In this document: positions 40,996-49,960 of the stretch, one piece after another | How positions within the stretch are numbered: position 1 is the stretch's first letter | Layout of the letters: each line of letters opens with the position of its first letter | Source of the DNA: Porphyridium purpureum | Lineage: Eukaryota > Rhodophyta > Bangiophyceae > Porphyridiales > Porphyridiaceae | Assembly (NCBI GenBank): GCA_008690995.1 | Contig: VRMN01000011.1 | Location: forward strand, 434,001 to 498,000 | Direction of reading: 5' to 3' | DNA: 64,000 nucleotides | Made by a program: the position numbers and the translations under genes | The notes under the pieces: generated by a model | Seen by the model: only the letters and a program-made list of their open reading frames with translations | Databases searched by the model: none | What the model was told of the DNA's origin: nothing

Positions 40996-41487
40996 TAGGT
41001 GAAACGTTACGGCTGCGCCATCTTGTCGTAAAACGCACACGCAATGTGTGTTGAGCGTTGCATTTCTGGATACCGGTCTCCTTGGCTGGCGAGTAAGAAG
41101 TTTGTGACTGTGTAGAACGATAAGATTAAATTTACTATTCTTTCACATGACAAGGGGCTTTGGAAACAAGTGGCGATCTCAGAGACAACTCTACTCTGGA
41201 GGTCTCTACGTCGGACACATTTCTGATGCTTGTACGCGCGTGTCGATACCAGAGCGTTCGACATCGGACTTCGCTTGCGCATGCGCGAAACCATCTTTTG
41301 AAGAAGACCACTCGGTCGATTCAGGAGTCGACTTTGCCTGGTACTTGGCGAGGGTGTGGTTGCGGATCTCATGGGAGGCGTGACGTGGCGTGGCGTGCCT
41401 GAGGAGGCCTGGGAAATGACGTGCTGTGCGCACGCTTCACGCGTTCGGCACACGTCGTGCGCTCTCACCAAACCATGTCGCGGAGGT
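40996..41487. other. Spacer downstream of the EF-hand gene
   Basis: About 490 bp with no recognised gene; short overlapping ORFs only. Confidence 0.5.
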
Positions 41488-41544
41488 GTACAGTGCATGA
41501 GTACAGCGGGTACTGTAACGATGAAGGAAGCGGGAAGACTGTAC
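41488..41544. promoter_or_regulatory. Three GTACAG/CTGTAC elements upstream of the SLC35 gene
   Basis: GTACAGTG at 41488-41495, GTACAGCG at 41501-41508 and inverted GACTGTAC at 41537-41544. The cluster is 250-310 bp before the ATG at 41795. Confidence 0.55.
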
Positions 41545-41702
41545 CTCCATCGGTTCGGGTTGTCTGACCGTGTGCAAGGTTTATGAGTACATGGGTGTGT
41601 TTTACTAGGAGAATGTCACAACCTCAGAAACCAGATCGGAACACGCGGGAAAGGGAGAGACGTTGATGGTGAGCGAGGAAACAGGCGAGGCAGGCAGCGA
41701 GC

Positions 41703-41727
41703 GAGAGAGAGAGAGAGAGAGAGAGAG
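41703..41727. repeat. GA microsatellite in the SLC35-like gene leader
   Basis: An uninterrupted run of about 12 GA dinucleotides ends about 70 bp before the ATG at 41795. Comparable GA tracts occur at 5927-5948, 13348-13365 and 58509-58530. Confidence 0.8.
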
Positions 41728-41794
41728 CTGGACAGAGAAGGGCGAGAGTGGAGAGGGAGGAAGGGTACCTGGCGGCCGCAAGAAGGTAGCAATC

Positions 41795-42832
41795 ATGGCG
41801 TCGACGCCGCTGACGAATCTGAAGCGGAACCTGGCCGCGGCAGACTGGAAGGTGGCGTCGTTTATGCTGCTGAACTTTGCGTCGTCCACAGGTATTGTGG
41901 TGAGCAACAAGTACGTGATGGACGCGCTCGGGTTCAAGTTCGCAACCTCGCTGACGTTCCTGCACTTTGTGATGACCTTCTTGATGCTTGCGCTCGTGCG
42001 GCTCTTTAGCGGATTCGAGATTAAGCGCCTGCCCGTGGCCAAGGTGGCCAAGCTCGCGGCGGGGAATATGGGATTTGTGGTGCTGACGAACCTGTCCCTG
42101 CAGTATAACTCCATCGGGTTCTACCAGATCATGAAGGTGATGACAACCCCAACTGTTGTCTTCCTCGAAGCAGTCTTCTACCAGAAGTACCTCGAGAACA
42201 ACCTAAAGCTGTCGCTTGTGCCAGTCTGTCTCGGAGTGATCCTGACCAGCGTGTCTGACTACCGCCTGAACATGATCGGGACGATCTATGCTGTGGCGGG
42301 CGTGATTGTAACAAGTCTGTACCAGATCTGGTCCGGCACGCTGCAAAAAAGCCTGGATTGCAGCGCTTTGCAGCTCCAGTTTTACACCGCGCCGCTGTCT
42401 GCTCTGTTCATCCTGCCCGTAATGCCACTGCTAGACAACTACTCGTTCACCAGCCCAGGGGCGATCTGGAACTATGACTTCGCGATGCCGAACGTCATGG
42501 CGATTTGCGCGACTGGTTTGATTGCGTTCCTGGTGAACATTTCTATCTTCTTGATCATCGGTAAGAGCTCGCCACTCACGTACAACATTTTGGGCCATGG
42601 CAAGACTTGCTTTATCTTGATGACTGACTTTCTCTTCTTCGGCAGGCCCGTGGACACGCAAGGCACGGCGGGCATCGCATCGGCAATGGTAGGCGTGTTC
42701 TGGTACACGCATCTCAAGCTCGAGAAGGCACGGATCGAGAAGGAGGCCACGCAAGTCTCGAAGGAAGAAGTCGATCCGGAGAAAGGCTCGGTATCAGAAT
42801 CTACGGCGCCCGAGGTTAAGCAACAGAATTGA
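41795..42832 (+). CDS. Nucleotide-sugar transporter, SLC35E3/UXT-URGT-like
   Basis: 345 residues from the ATG at 41795. An upstream in-frame ATG at 41666 would add a GA-repeat-encoded RERERERE tail; the shorter start fits family length. About ten membrane segments occur, starting SFMLLNFASSTGIVVSNKYVMD, which is the classic entry of the triose-phosphate/nucleotide-sugar transporter family. SLQYNSIGFYQIMKVMTTPTVV follows, and then SPLTYNILGHGKTCFILMTDFLFF, a block shared with SLC35E3 and plant UDP-sugar antiporters. It probably exchanges UDP-sugar for UMP in the Golgi. The sugar cannot be read from sequence. A Lys/Glu-rich C-terminal tail lacks a clear KKxx retrieval signal. Confidence 0.92.
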   Translation: MASTPLTNLKRNLAAADWKVASFMLLNFASSTGIVVSNKYVMDALGFKFATSLTFLHFVMTFLMLALVRLFSGFEIKRLPVAKVAKLAAGNMGFVVLTNLSLQYNSIGFYQIMKVMTTPTVVFLEAVFYQKYLENNLKLSLVPVCLGVILTSVSDYRLNMIGTIYAVAGVIVTSLYQIWSGTLQKSLDCSALQLQFYTAPLSALFILPVMPLLDNYSFTSPGAIWNYDFAMPNVMAICATGLIAFLVNISIFLIIGKSSPLTYNILGHGKTCFILMTDFLFFGRPVDTQGTAGIASAMVGVFWYTHLKLEKARIEKEATQVSKEEVDPEKGSVSESTAPEVKQQN

Positions 42833-43281
42833 GGAGTTTGGACCGGCGCGCTGCCGCATAGTTTGCGGCATGATATTGCGTGAGCAGCCGACAAGGTCAC
42901 AGACCTGTGACCTCCACGTTTCACGCCCCTTTATGTTCGACATTGTGAGCAGAAGATAGTTCCTTGGTTGGCCGTACGTGGTAATCGTTAGACAAAAATA
43001 TTCTCGGATTTATGAATGCTTCGGCTCTGTTTGGCGTCTTTGCAGAACCGTTCGGGGCCAAAAGGAGTGACCTTTAAGCTGCCCGAGGGATTTGAGAATC
43101 CACGATCACCGTGCATTACTGCGGATGATGCACGACAGGGGCGTAAACCCATTCATCTCCGTTGGCAAATGAAGACAAAAGAATGAAGGAAGGCTATTAA
43201 GGATTTGGACTCCGAGAAGTAAACAAAAGACTCGTGTCTTCCATTGTACAGATTCCTCTGTACTAACAAACAGGCATACAA
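42833..43281. other. Convergent 3' spacer
   Basis: 449 bp between the facing stops of the SLC35-like gene and the unknown gene at 43282. GTACAG at 43246-43251 and CTGTAC at 43258-43263 lie here, an exception to the mainly promoter-side distribution of the motif. No gene is seen. Confidence 0.5.
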
Positions 43282-44451
43282 TTACTTGAAATGCATCGCA
43301 TAGGCAACACTGTACGGGCCCATCCCCACACTTTCGGGCGTATGGATGTTATAAGCCCCCTTCTCCCGCAGAGAACCCAAGACTTCGGATGTGATGCTTT
43401 TGGACAGCGAAAATGGCTTGTCCGTGGAACGCAAGGCCCCGCGAAGCTCTGCGATTGAAATATCGGTGTACCCCAAGAGAACTTTACGCACAGCGGCTGC
43501 ATCGTTCGAGATATTCGGCGACGACGACAGAAGGGAGGCTTTGCTCTTGGCCTTCTCAACAGATTTGCGAAGCTTGGACGGTGGGACGTAGCAAAGCAGG
43601 TAAATTTGCACTCGCTTTGTCGGATCGCATTGGCTCCACTCGCGGTAGTCAAGGTGTAGGGCTTCATACATATTCAATCCTTCCGCTTCGCCAGTGGCTT
43701 GGCTTGTGATTCCTCCCGGTTTGGTGGCTCCCACTAACACAGACCGCTCATGGGGATGATTCAGAAGCTTCCGATATACCTCTAGAGTCACAGGATACTC
43801 TTCATCATCCTCATCTTGGAATTTGACAAACGGATGACACACTACAATCCCATGAGCTTTCCCCTCTGGGTGCGTCTTGCTGAACTCCTGAGACAAGTCC
43901 GGCTCCATGTGAATGCACAGCACAGCTTCCTTCCAGTCGAGCTTTTCCGCCAGCTCGGCGCTTTCTGGCTTCCCAATCAGCTGACCCATTTCGTACGTGC
44001 CCTGTCGCCGAATTGACGCAATGGGAATTTTCTCTGCCACTACAAGGTGCAAGCCGGGCTCCTCCCCCAACAGGTTCTTTATGCCGCGGCTTGTGAGCGG
44101 TATTTTGTGATACTTTTTCATGTCCACGTAGTAGAACCCAACCGCGAGCTCATCGATGTTGACACGCCCGCCCGACAAGCGTACCTCGCACATCTTGCGG
44201 AACTGTGGACAAGGAGACGTTTGAATGTCTGACTCGTAGATGATTGAATCATTGCTTGGGTCAAACACGCGTACGAGCGAGCCGACTGGGAGTCGTTTCC
44301 TAGCCTTTACGCTGTACTCCCAGATATTCGTCGCCGAGAAACGAACAAACACAGCATCTACTCCGTCTCCAGCTGACGCCGCTGCCCCACCCCCACCTCC
44401 GCCCTTTCGAAGGTCACGCAGGGACGCCAAACCGTTGCTCACCCAATCCAT
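43282..44451 (-). CDS. Conserved-looking protein of unknown function (possible C2-like N-terminal part)
   Basis: 389 residues from the ATG at 44451; the frame is open further upstream but without another ATG. I do not recognise the family. After MDWVSNGLASL and a Gly tract (GGGGGG at about 18-23), the segment VFVRFSATNIWEY through SLVRVFDPSN, IIYESD and FRKMCEVRL has the beta-strand rhythm of C2 domains (compare copines), but calcium ligands are not evident. The middle holds WKEAVLCIHMEPDLSQEF and an acidic patch DEDDEEY. Composition is well balanced and the ORF long, so it is coding. A tandem 16-bp repeat lies 150-180 bp upstream. Confidence 0.7.
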   Translation of the reverse strand: MDWVSNGLASLRDLRKGGGGGGAAASAGDGVDAVFVRFSATNIWEYSVKARKRLPVGSLVRVFDPSNDSIIYESDIQTSPCPQFRKMCEVRLSGGRVNIDELAVGFYYVDMKKYHKIPLTSRGIKNLLGEEPGLHLVVAEKIPIASIRRQGTYEMGQLIGKPESAELAEKLDWKEAVLCIHMEPDLSQEFSKTHPEGKAHGIVVCHPFVKFQDEDDEEYPVTLEVYRKLLNHPHERSVLVGATKPGGITSQATGEAEGLNMYEALHLDYREWSQCDPTKRVQIYLLCYVPPSKLRKSVEKAKSKASLLSSSPNISNDAAAVRKVLLGYTDISIAELRGALRSTDKPFSLSKSITSEVLGSLREKGAYNIHTPESVGMGPYSVAYAMHFK

Positions 44452-45236
44452 GATCGAACGATAGAGATTTCCTCTTGCCCGCTTGCCACGTGCGTTCACA
44501 CGCCTCCGCGCCTCCCTCGCCCCTTTCGAGAGCGCGCAGCGAAAGGAGAAGTTTCCTTGAGAAAGCTGCCCGGACACCGCGTTGTCGTAGCCAGCGGACC
44601 GGGCGCGCGATAATCCGGGCGCGCGATAATTCGGTCGAATTCGCGCCTAGCTGTGCCGGGCCTACCAGATGGCCAACGAAATGCACGGGTACGAATGCAA
44701 AGGGGCACAGAAAGCGCGACCCCTCAGGCTCCGGGGACGGCGCGCACGCTGTCGTGAACGTGCCAGATTTTTGCTTCCGCGTTTTTGCTAACGCTCGGTC
44801 TCTTCCTGTTTAACAGATTTTCATGTGGACTGATGATTTGGAGTAATTTTGTGGGCGCCACGACGATCTGCACCTGCGAGCATCACGTCCATCGCGATCG
44901 ATTCGCCGCTCAGAGTTCTAGCACGCCGCTCGGTCCATTGTGAGAGAGGAAAGATACGGCCGAACCTTTTCATCCGGGTCGCTTGACACGCTGAAAGCTT
45001 ATGGGACACCTCAGGAAACCCATGTGGCTGTCCACAATGAGTGATTGAACGCAAGACAGATGGCCTGCTGTGAGTGCAGCGACGAGCAAGCTCAAAGTGT
45101 GAGCCGCTGCGCCCAGTGCGACACCGAAGCTCTGGGAAACCGGAAAGGAAAGAGGGCGAACGAATGAAAAAAATTTATGAGGTGCCATGTTGCGGTTCTT
45201 CGGAAACGAATACATACATAGGGAGACCTGGTGGAC
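44452..45236. other. Upstream region of the unknown gene
   Basis: 785 bp, no gene recognised. It contains the 16-bp tandem duplication at 44599-44630 and the 3' flank of the uL24m gene. Confidence 0.5.
44599..44630. repeat. Perfect tandem duplication of a 16-bp GC/GATAAT unit
   Basis: CCGGGCGCGCGATAAT occurs twice back to back (44599-44614 and 44615-44630), 150-180 bp before the ATG at 44451. It may be a duplicated promoter element. Confidence 0.7.
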
Positions 45237-45989
45237 TTATGAGCCGCCACCAGAAGTGTTCGAGCCGTCGTCTTGCTTGCTAGGGTAGATAATGGTGAGC
45301 TGGCCGTCAAGCATGCTTGTGTCGAGATTGAGCTGCTTGAGCAGGCTCACGAGTCCGTCGTCATCGGGGTTGTACGTCCTGCGGATCACAGCTTCGACCG
45401 GAGTATCCTTGACGCCACCTACCGGCCGCTCGTAGCGCTTCTTCTTGCACAGCTCTGGCTTCGGAATGATGGCACCACTCAGGCGCGCGACACGTACCCG
45501 TGTGCCATCCTCGAGCCACTCGAAGTCAACCTCGGTGGGCTTCTTCTCGATGGGGTCGACGACGGCGATCTTATCAAGTTCGATGGGCCCTTCCGTGGTT
45601 ACCACCTTGGGTCGACGTGTTTCCGGGTCCGTGATTCTGACTTTTTGGAAATTAACGCCCTGCACGACCACGCAACTCGACTGTCGAACCACCTCGAGCA
45701 CCATGCCACGCACCGACACGTCGCGGTGCTCTGGGTCGACCACTTGTACAAAATCACCGCGCAAGACCTTCCAACTCTTATGGTACACCTTTGCGGCCGG
45801 CGGGCGGCGGATTTCCTCCAGCGCGCTCTGCGACCGATACAACATCTCAGTGCTCATCTTGCCCGTGTTCTCATATCCAAACTGCGACGCAAGCTTGGTC
45901 GCTCCTCCGCCTCGGATCGGCGCCGAGTTTCGCCATCCGGACTTCAAGCTCGGGCGCCGTTGAAACTTTATCTGCTTTCGCAAACCCAT
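45237..45989 (-). CDS. MRPL24: Mitochondrial large-subunit ribosomal protein uL24m
   Basis: 250 residues from the ATG at 45989. It binds 23S-type rRNA early in assembly of the mitoribosomal large subunit. The KOW motif begins at WKVLRGDFVQVVDPEH and continues through RGMVLEVVRQSSCVVVQGVN. The segment after it, KIAVVDPIEKKPTEVDFEWLEDG then RVRVARLSGAIIPKP, closely parallels the mitochondrial L24 extension (LVDPMDRKPTEIEW, then RSGRIIPKPE) and separates it from plastid and bacterial L24, which are shorter. The N-terminus is basic (LRKQIKFQRRPSLKSGWR), consistent with mitochondrial import. It is divergent from a membrane-protein gene, 151 bp between ATGs. Confidence 0.9.
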   Translation of the reverse strand: MGLRKQIKFQRRPSLKSGWRNSAPIRGGGATKLASQFGYENTGKMSTEMLYRSQSALEEIRRPPAAKVYHKSWKVLRGDFVQVVDPEHRDVSVRGMVLEVVRQSSCVVVQGVNFQKVRITDPETRRPKVVTTEGPIELDKIAVVDPIEKKPTEVDFEWLEDGTRVRVARLSGAIIPKPELCKKKRYERPVGGVKDTPVEAVIRRTYNPDDDGLVSLLKQLNLDTSMLDGQLTIIYPSKQDDGSNTSGGGS

Positions 45990-46140
45990 CTTTCACCACG
46001 CCTAAAGTCCAACACCTACCAATCTCCAGCGCTGACGCGACCGATGGCTTGCTCCGTTCTCTTTTTGCGTTCGTCGCGTTTCGTTCCTCCATCAGAAGCA
46101 CACGAGGAAGGCAGAAGGGTAGAGGCAAGAACGGAGAAGA
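45990..46140. promoter_or_regulatory. 151-bp bidirectional promoter (uL24m / membrane protein)
   Basis: Both genes start within 151 bp of each other on opposite strands. No TATA box or CTGTAC element is seen, as in the other short divergent promoter at 8703-8803, which also serves a probable mitoribosomal gene. Confidence 0.6.
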
Positions 46141-46692
46141 ATGGGTGAGACTGGAACGGAGGGAGCGGGCCAGCCCGTAGCAGAGGCGGCAGCCACAGCG
46201 GCAGCACCGCCGACGCAGATGATCGGGCCTTTCAAGTATGTGAGCGAGTGGGCGAAGCACCATAACGGAATATTGTTTCGCATGCTGCGGCTGGAGAATC
46301 AGATCAAGGATGCCGGCTTGCCGAGCGTGTCGAAGGCCGATATTGAAGAGTTTAAGGCCGAGAATCCGGTCATGGGCGCACGGTATGATCTAAACAAGAC
46401 GATTCTGATGAGGCAGGTCCAGGTGGCGGGCCTCGTCGTGTCGTCCTTTGTCGCGGTGTTTGCGTACACTCGCCAGCCGGCCGCGTTGTTCACAGCTGGT
46501 ATCGCTGCGGTGACCGTGCCTGCCGGGTCCAAGCCTTTCATCAGCTTTTACTACGGCTCGTACAAATACGACCAGACGAAACCGAACGAGGAGCTCGGGA
46601 AATGGTATCTCCGCAAGCACGGCATCACGCCACACCCATACGCTCATCAGTACCTGGCCGATCCGTCCGGCCGAGCGAGTCCAGAGATGTGA
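46141..46692 (+). CDS. Small membrane protein of unknown function
   Basis: 183 residues from the ATG at 46141. The family is not recognised. An Ala-rich N-terminus (VAEAAATAAAPPT) leads to GPFKYVSEWAKHHNGILFRMLRLENQIK. Then come a conserved-looking stretch (ENPVMGARYDLNKTILMRQ) and one or two hydrophobic segments (VQVAGLVVSSFVAVFAYT; AALFTAGIAAVTVPAG). A soluble C-terminus is rich in Tyr and Lys (FYYGSYKYDQTKPNEELGKWY, HGITPHPYAHQYL). Divergent pairing with uL24m makes a mitochondrial inner-membrane role thinkable, such as an accessory subunit, but nothing in the sequence proves it. Confidence 0.75.
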   Translation: MGETGTEGAGQPVAEAAATAAAPPTQMIGPFKYVSEWAKHHNGILFRMLRLENQIKDAGLPSVSKADIEEFKAENPVMGARYDLNKTILMRQVQVAGLVVSSFVAVFAYTRQPAALFTAGIAAVTVPAGSKPFISFYYGSYKYDQTKPNEELGKWYLRKHGITPHPYAHQYLADPSGRASPEM

Positions 46693-46706
46693 AGGTTTCA
46701 CTTATT

Positions 46707-49427
46707 TTATTGGGTTGGATAAATACAGAGGTCTGTCTCTACATTCGAGAACACAAAGCCGTGCTTCAAAAATGCTGCTTGAGGCGCACCCGGCGCGCGC
46801 GTGTGGAGGACGTCAGCGCGAAGCGCGTACGCCTTTGGGAAAGCGCGAAGCAGGTTACCGGATGGCAAGCTCCACGCCTTCGCTGCAGAGTCACCGCTAA
46901 CAATCATGCTCTTGTCGAAGAAGCCCACCAGCACAAGACCGTTTCGTGAGCGGCAGCGAGAGGTGCCCACGCGTAGCTCACCACTTGCTCCACACGCCAT
47001 ATCCTGTAACACGGCGTTCGGATCTCTGCTGTTCGCGTTTGACGGTGCGAGCACGTCGCCCAGTGCGCGGTCTAATAATTCTATCGTTGCCGGTTCGCTT
47101 CGGAGATACATGAGTCCCGGATCAACGCATGGTTGCGAGTTCGCATTGGCACACAAGTTCCGCGTACTTTCCGCCGCACGGACCAAGCTCGACAAGGCAA
47201 GAGAAACCGAGTCTTGAGACACGGGAAAAAGGCGCCTCATTGCCTGCAACGGGTGATCGAGCCACACCGTATCTACTTGCGTAAAAATGACGTGGTAGCC
47301 CATGCGCAAGAGCCTCAGAGCCACGCTGTACCTGATGAAATCTAAGCGACGCTGCAACGCCGCTGGCTTCCTCTGAGCAGTCGCCATCGCATGTGCGGAT
47401 CCTGCGTGATCATCCCACAGGGCGGCTGCCTCCTGCTCAAGAAATACGGGCCAACCACGCACAAACGCAAACCTGTACGCCTCGTCGTTCAGTGCCACAA
47501 GAATAAAACTTGAGACCCCGAGAAGACGCATATTGCATACAAAGTTCATGGCAGTGCGACGATTGAGGCGTTTCTCATTCTCGTCTTCGTGTTCGTCCGT
47601 TTTGCCAATTTTAAATTTGCCATCCAGTACCGCCACCACGACTGTCCTATCCGCACGAGCGGTGCTGCCAGATGCAAAAATCACCTCGGTGAGGTACCTG
47701 AGAGTGAGAGGCAACCCAACCTGGGCAGCACGACCTACGGAAGATTTGCTAGTCTCACCGCCACCGCTACTGCTACCTGCAGATGCGGCAGCAGGACCAG
47801 CATCGGGAGATACACCGGTGAGCCCCCAACTAAACTCAGCCAGTTCCACATCGTCCATACCCAAAGCGGAATTTACGCCTGCGATAGGCGCACTAGCACT
47901 ACCTAGCTCCTGCTGCTTGGATGCGCCTGCGCCGTCGCCTACTGAGACCAGTCCGCAGCAGATGATGCGCCCAGAGTCGATGACATACGCGTCGCTTTGC
48001 GTGGACGACACCAGCGAGCTGTACTCGCAGCGACACGCGTGCGGACGCTTGCGAAAAAAATTGCAAAACGCCTGCTTTTCGTAGCACGAGCCGATTTTGA
48101 ACGGAGCATGCAAGATTGTGCCCATCTGGTTGCGGTACGATCCATGCGCGGCCGCCAGGTAGCTATTGATAAAAAACTCGAACGAGCCGCTTTTCCCGGT
48201 GTTCCAAAAGCTGCGCTTCAGACCCGTTTTGGAGACACCGGGACCGCCAGCCACGGCAGACACCCCTGTCTTGTTCGCCGCCAAACCAGCGAGTACGTGG
48301 TTCATGTGACGCGACTTGACCAGATGATAATCATGCTTTACGTGTGTGAGCGTGCATGCCTCGGACACATCGATAACAGTGCGAAACCCGGCCGCAATCG
48401 CCTCGTGCGTGAGCCAGTTGTCATACTTGCCTCGGCCGTACACAAAATGTGGCATGTGATTGGCAAACAGAGGAGGGCCATTCGTGTTCCACGCCCACAA
48501 ATCGATACCTCCGTACGTGTGCAGGCTGCCAAAGTCTCGCACGTAGCGCACCAGCACACGCCGTGCGCGAGCCGCGCTCATTCCCATTGTGTCCGGAAGC
48601 TGATCGAGGTCCCAGCGCGCACCCACAATCATCCAATCTTCGTAATCTGCCTGCGTCTTGATCAGCACGTCCACGAAGTCGTCAAACAGCAGAATGTCCG
48701 AGTTCATTAGAACCGAGATTGACGCTGTGGATTCATTTGCTCGCTCCACCATTGAGTTGAATAGGGGAACACCGGCAAAATTTGTGTCAACGCGCTCGTC
48801 AATGTGGATGCCGTACTTGGTGCTCACTTCGTCGTACCCTTCCGCGTAGCCGAGAAAGACCACCTTGGGTTTGGGCCGTAGCGCCAACCACGACTCGATG
48901 GCACGCAGTTGATTGATCGCGTCGGCGCCCACAAATGGCTTGGGAGCGGTGTAGACTGTATACGTGAACGAGTGGATCTGCGAGGCCTTGGTATTTGGCA
49001 GCACCTGCTGCGCCGTCCAGGCACCATTCAGGCCGCTACTTCTGTTATGATTCGTGTAAGGTGTGTCACCAGAAGCGTGGCCCGCTGCGGCGGTCGAGCC
49101 ATGCGACGAGGTCTGCACATCGTACGCGCTCAAATGAAGCAGCATCGTTTGTCGCGCAAAGCGTTCGAGCGCAATCTCCTCGCGCGTGCGCACCGAGTAG
49201 CCCGTGGACAAGCCCTGCATGTACTTACTCGACCGGAAAAACGACAGCTGCATCAACGCCGGCAGCAGCAGCTGCGACAGCACGAGCGTGGTCAGCACGC
49301 CTCCCCATGCCATGCTCATATTGCGATGCGTGCATTGCGCGCTCACAAACGCAACAACTTGAGTCACATACTGGAGCACACTCTCTCCTACCCGCGAGCG
49401 CAGCACACGTCCGTCCAACTTGCCCAT
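46707..49427 (-). CDS. Type II Golgi glycosyltransferase with two glycosyltransferase-like domains
   Basis: 906 residues from the ATG at 49427. A short cytosolic N-terminus is followed by a signal anchor (VLTTLVLSQLLLPALMQL) at about residues 44-61, giving the type II topology of Golgi enzymes. The first lumenal domain (about 150-400) has VVFLGYAEGYDE, an NSDILLFDDF block with an acidic pair resembling a DxD metal site, and LHTYGGIDLWAWN. The second (about 560-900) is like nucleotide-diphospho-sugar transferases (DUF271/RGXT group): RLDFIRYSVALRLLRMGYHVIFTQVDTVWLDHP with DTVWLD as the DxD-equivalent, then DPGLMYLRS. Cys-rich loops lie between. Donor and acceptor are unknown; cell-wall polysaccharide or glycoprotein glycan synthesis is inferred. 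Three CTGTAC elements lie upstream. Confidence 0.85.
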   Translation of the reverse strand: MGKLDGRVLRSRVGESVLQYVTQVVAFVSAQCTHRNMSMAWGGVLTTLVLSQLLLPALMQLSFFRSSKYMQGLSTGYSVRTREEIALERFARQTMLLHLSAYDVQTSSHGSTAAAGHASGDTPYTNHNRSSGLNGAWTAQQVLPNTKASQIHSFTYTVYTAPKPFVGADAINQLRAIESWLALRPKPKVVFLGYAEGYDEVSTKYGIHIDERVDTNFAGVPLFNSMVERANESTASISVLMNSDILLFDDFVDVLIKTQADYEDWMIVGARWDLDQLPDTMGMSAARARRVLVRYVRDFGSLHTYGGIDLWAWNTNGPPLFANHMPHFVYGRGKYDNWLTHEAIAAGFRTVIDVSEACTLTHVKHDYHLVKSRHMNHVLAGLAANKTGVSAVAGGPGVSKTGLKRSFWNTGKSGSFEFFINSYLAAAHGSYRNQMGTILHAPFKIGSCYEKQAFCNFFRKRPHACRCEYSSLVSSTQSDAYVIDSGRIICCGLVSVGDGAGASKQQELGSASAPIAGVNSALGMDDVELAEFSWGLTGVSPDAGPAAASAGSSSGGGETSKSSVGRAAQVGLPLTLRYLTEVIFASGSTARADRTVVVAVLDGKFKIGKTDEHEDENEKRLNRRTAMNFVCNMRLLGVSSFILVALNDEAYRFAFVRGWPVFLEQEAAALWDDHAGSAHAMATAQRKPAALQRRLDFIRYSVALRLLRMGYHVIFTQVDTVWLDHPLQAMRRLFPVSQDSVSLALSSLVRAAESTRNLCANANSQPCVDPGLMYLRSEPATIELLDRALGDVLAPSNANSRDPNAVLQDMACGASGELRVGTSRCRSRNGLVLVGFFDKSMIVSGDSAAKAWSLPSGNLLRAFPKAYALRADVLHTRAPGAPQAAFLKHGFVFSNVETDLCIYPTQ

Positions 49428-49960
49428 ACCTACCTCTCAAACACCTGCTCCACAGCCCACGGAAACCCCGCGTCCACCTGTTTCCTCCTCGTACTCCATC
49501 ATGGCCTTCAAACCCGCTACGCCTCCGACGCAAAAGCTGCTTCCCCCCCGCGCGACTCGCCTCCTAAGTAAATTAGGGTTTCTATTCTGCTGTCCCTCAA
49601 TACTGTACACACTGTACAAATTGAAGACGCTGTACTCGCTGTTCAGGTGCTGTTGGGGTGTTTCGTGTTGCTTGGGACGAGTTGCAGCGTGATCGGTGGG
49701 TTGGAGGAGGGTTACTTGACATGTCTGACTGGTGTGGCATGGCCACTGTGTGTGCGTTAGAGGCCGATTAGGACGTACATGGCGATCATGATGATGATTA
49801 CAACGATGGTTAAGATGGCGGTGGTGGTCCAAGCGCACGCGCAACTTTTGGGCAAACGTCTCTTGGTAATCCACTTCGGTGTAAATGTGGTTTGGTAACT
49901 TTAGTTGAGGTGGACAGTTAGCTGTGGCGGCGTGAGAATGATACACGTCGACGAGTCAGT
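49428..49960. other. Upstream region of the glycosyltransferase gene
   Basis: 533 bp between the glycosyltransferase ATG and the stop of the LITAF-like gene, both on the minus strand. It contains the CTGTAC triplet at 49601-49635. No gene is seen. Confidence 0.5.
49601..49635. promoter_or_regulatory. Three CTGTAC elements upstream of the glycosyltransferase gene
   Basis: TACTGTAC at 49601-49608, CACTGTAC at 49610-49617 (9-bp spacing, as at 40143) and GCTGTAC ending at 49635. They lie 175-210 bp before the ATG at 49427. Confidence 0.55.

Noticed and set aside
43308-43315. Exact CACTGTAC copy
   Set aside because: Lies inside the C-terminal coding part of the 43282-44451 gene; treated as a chance match and not counted in the intergenic set.
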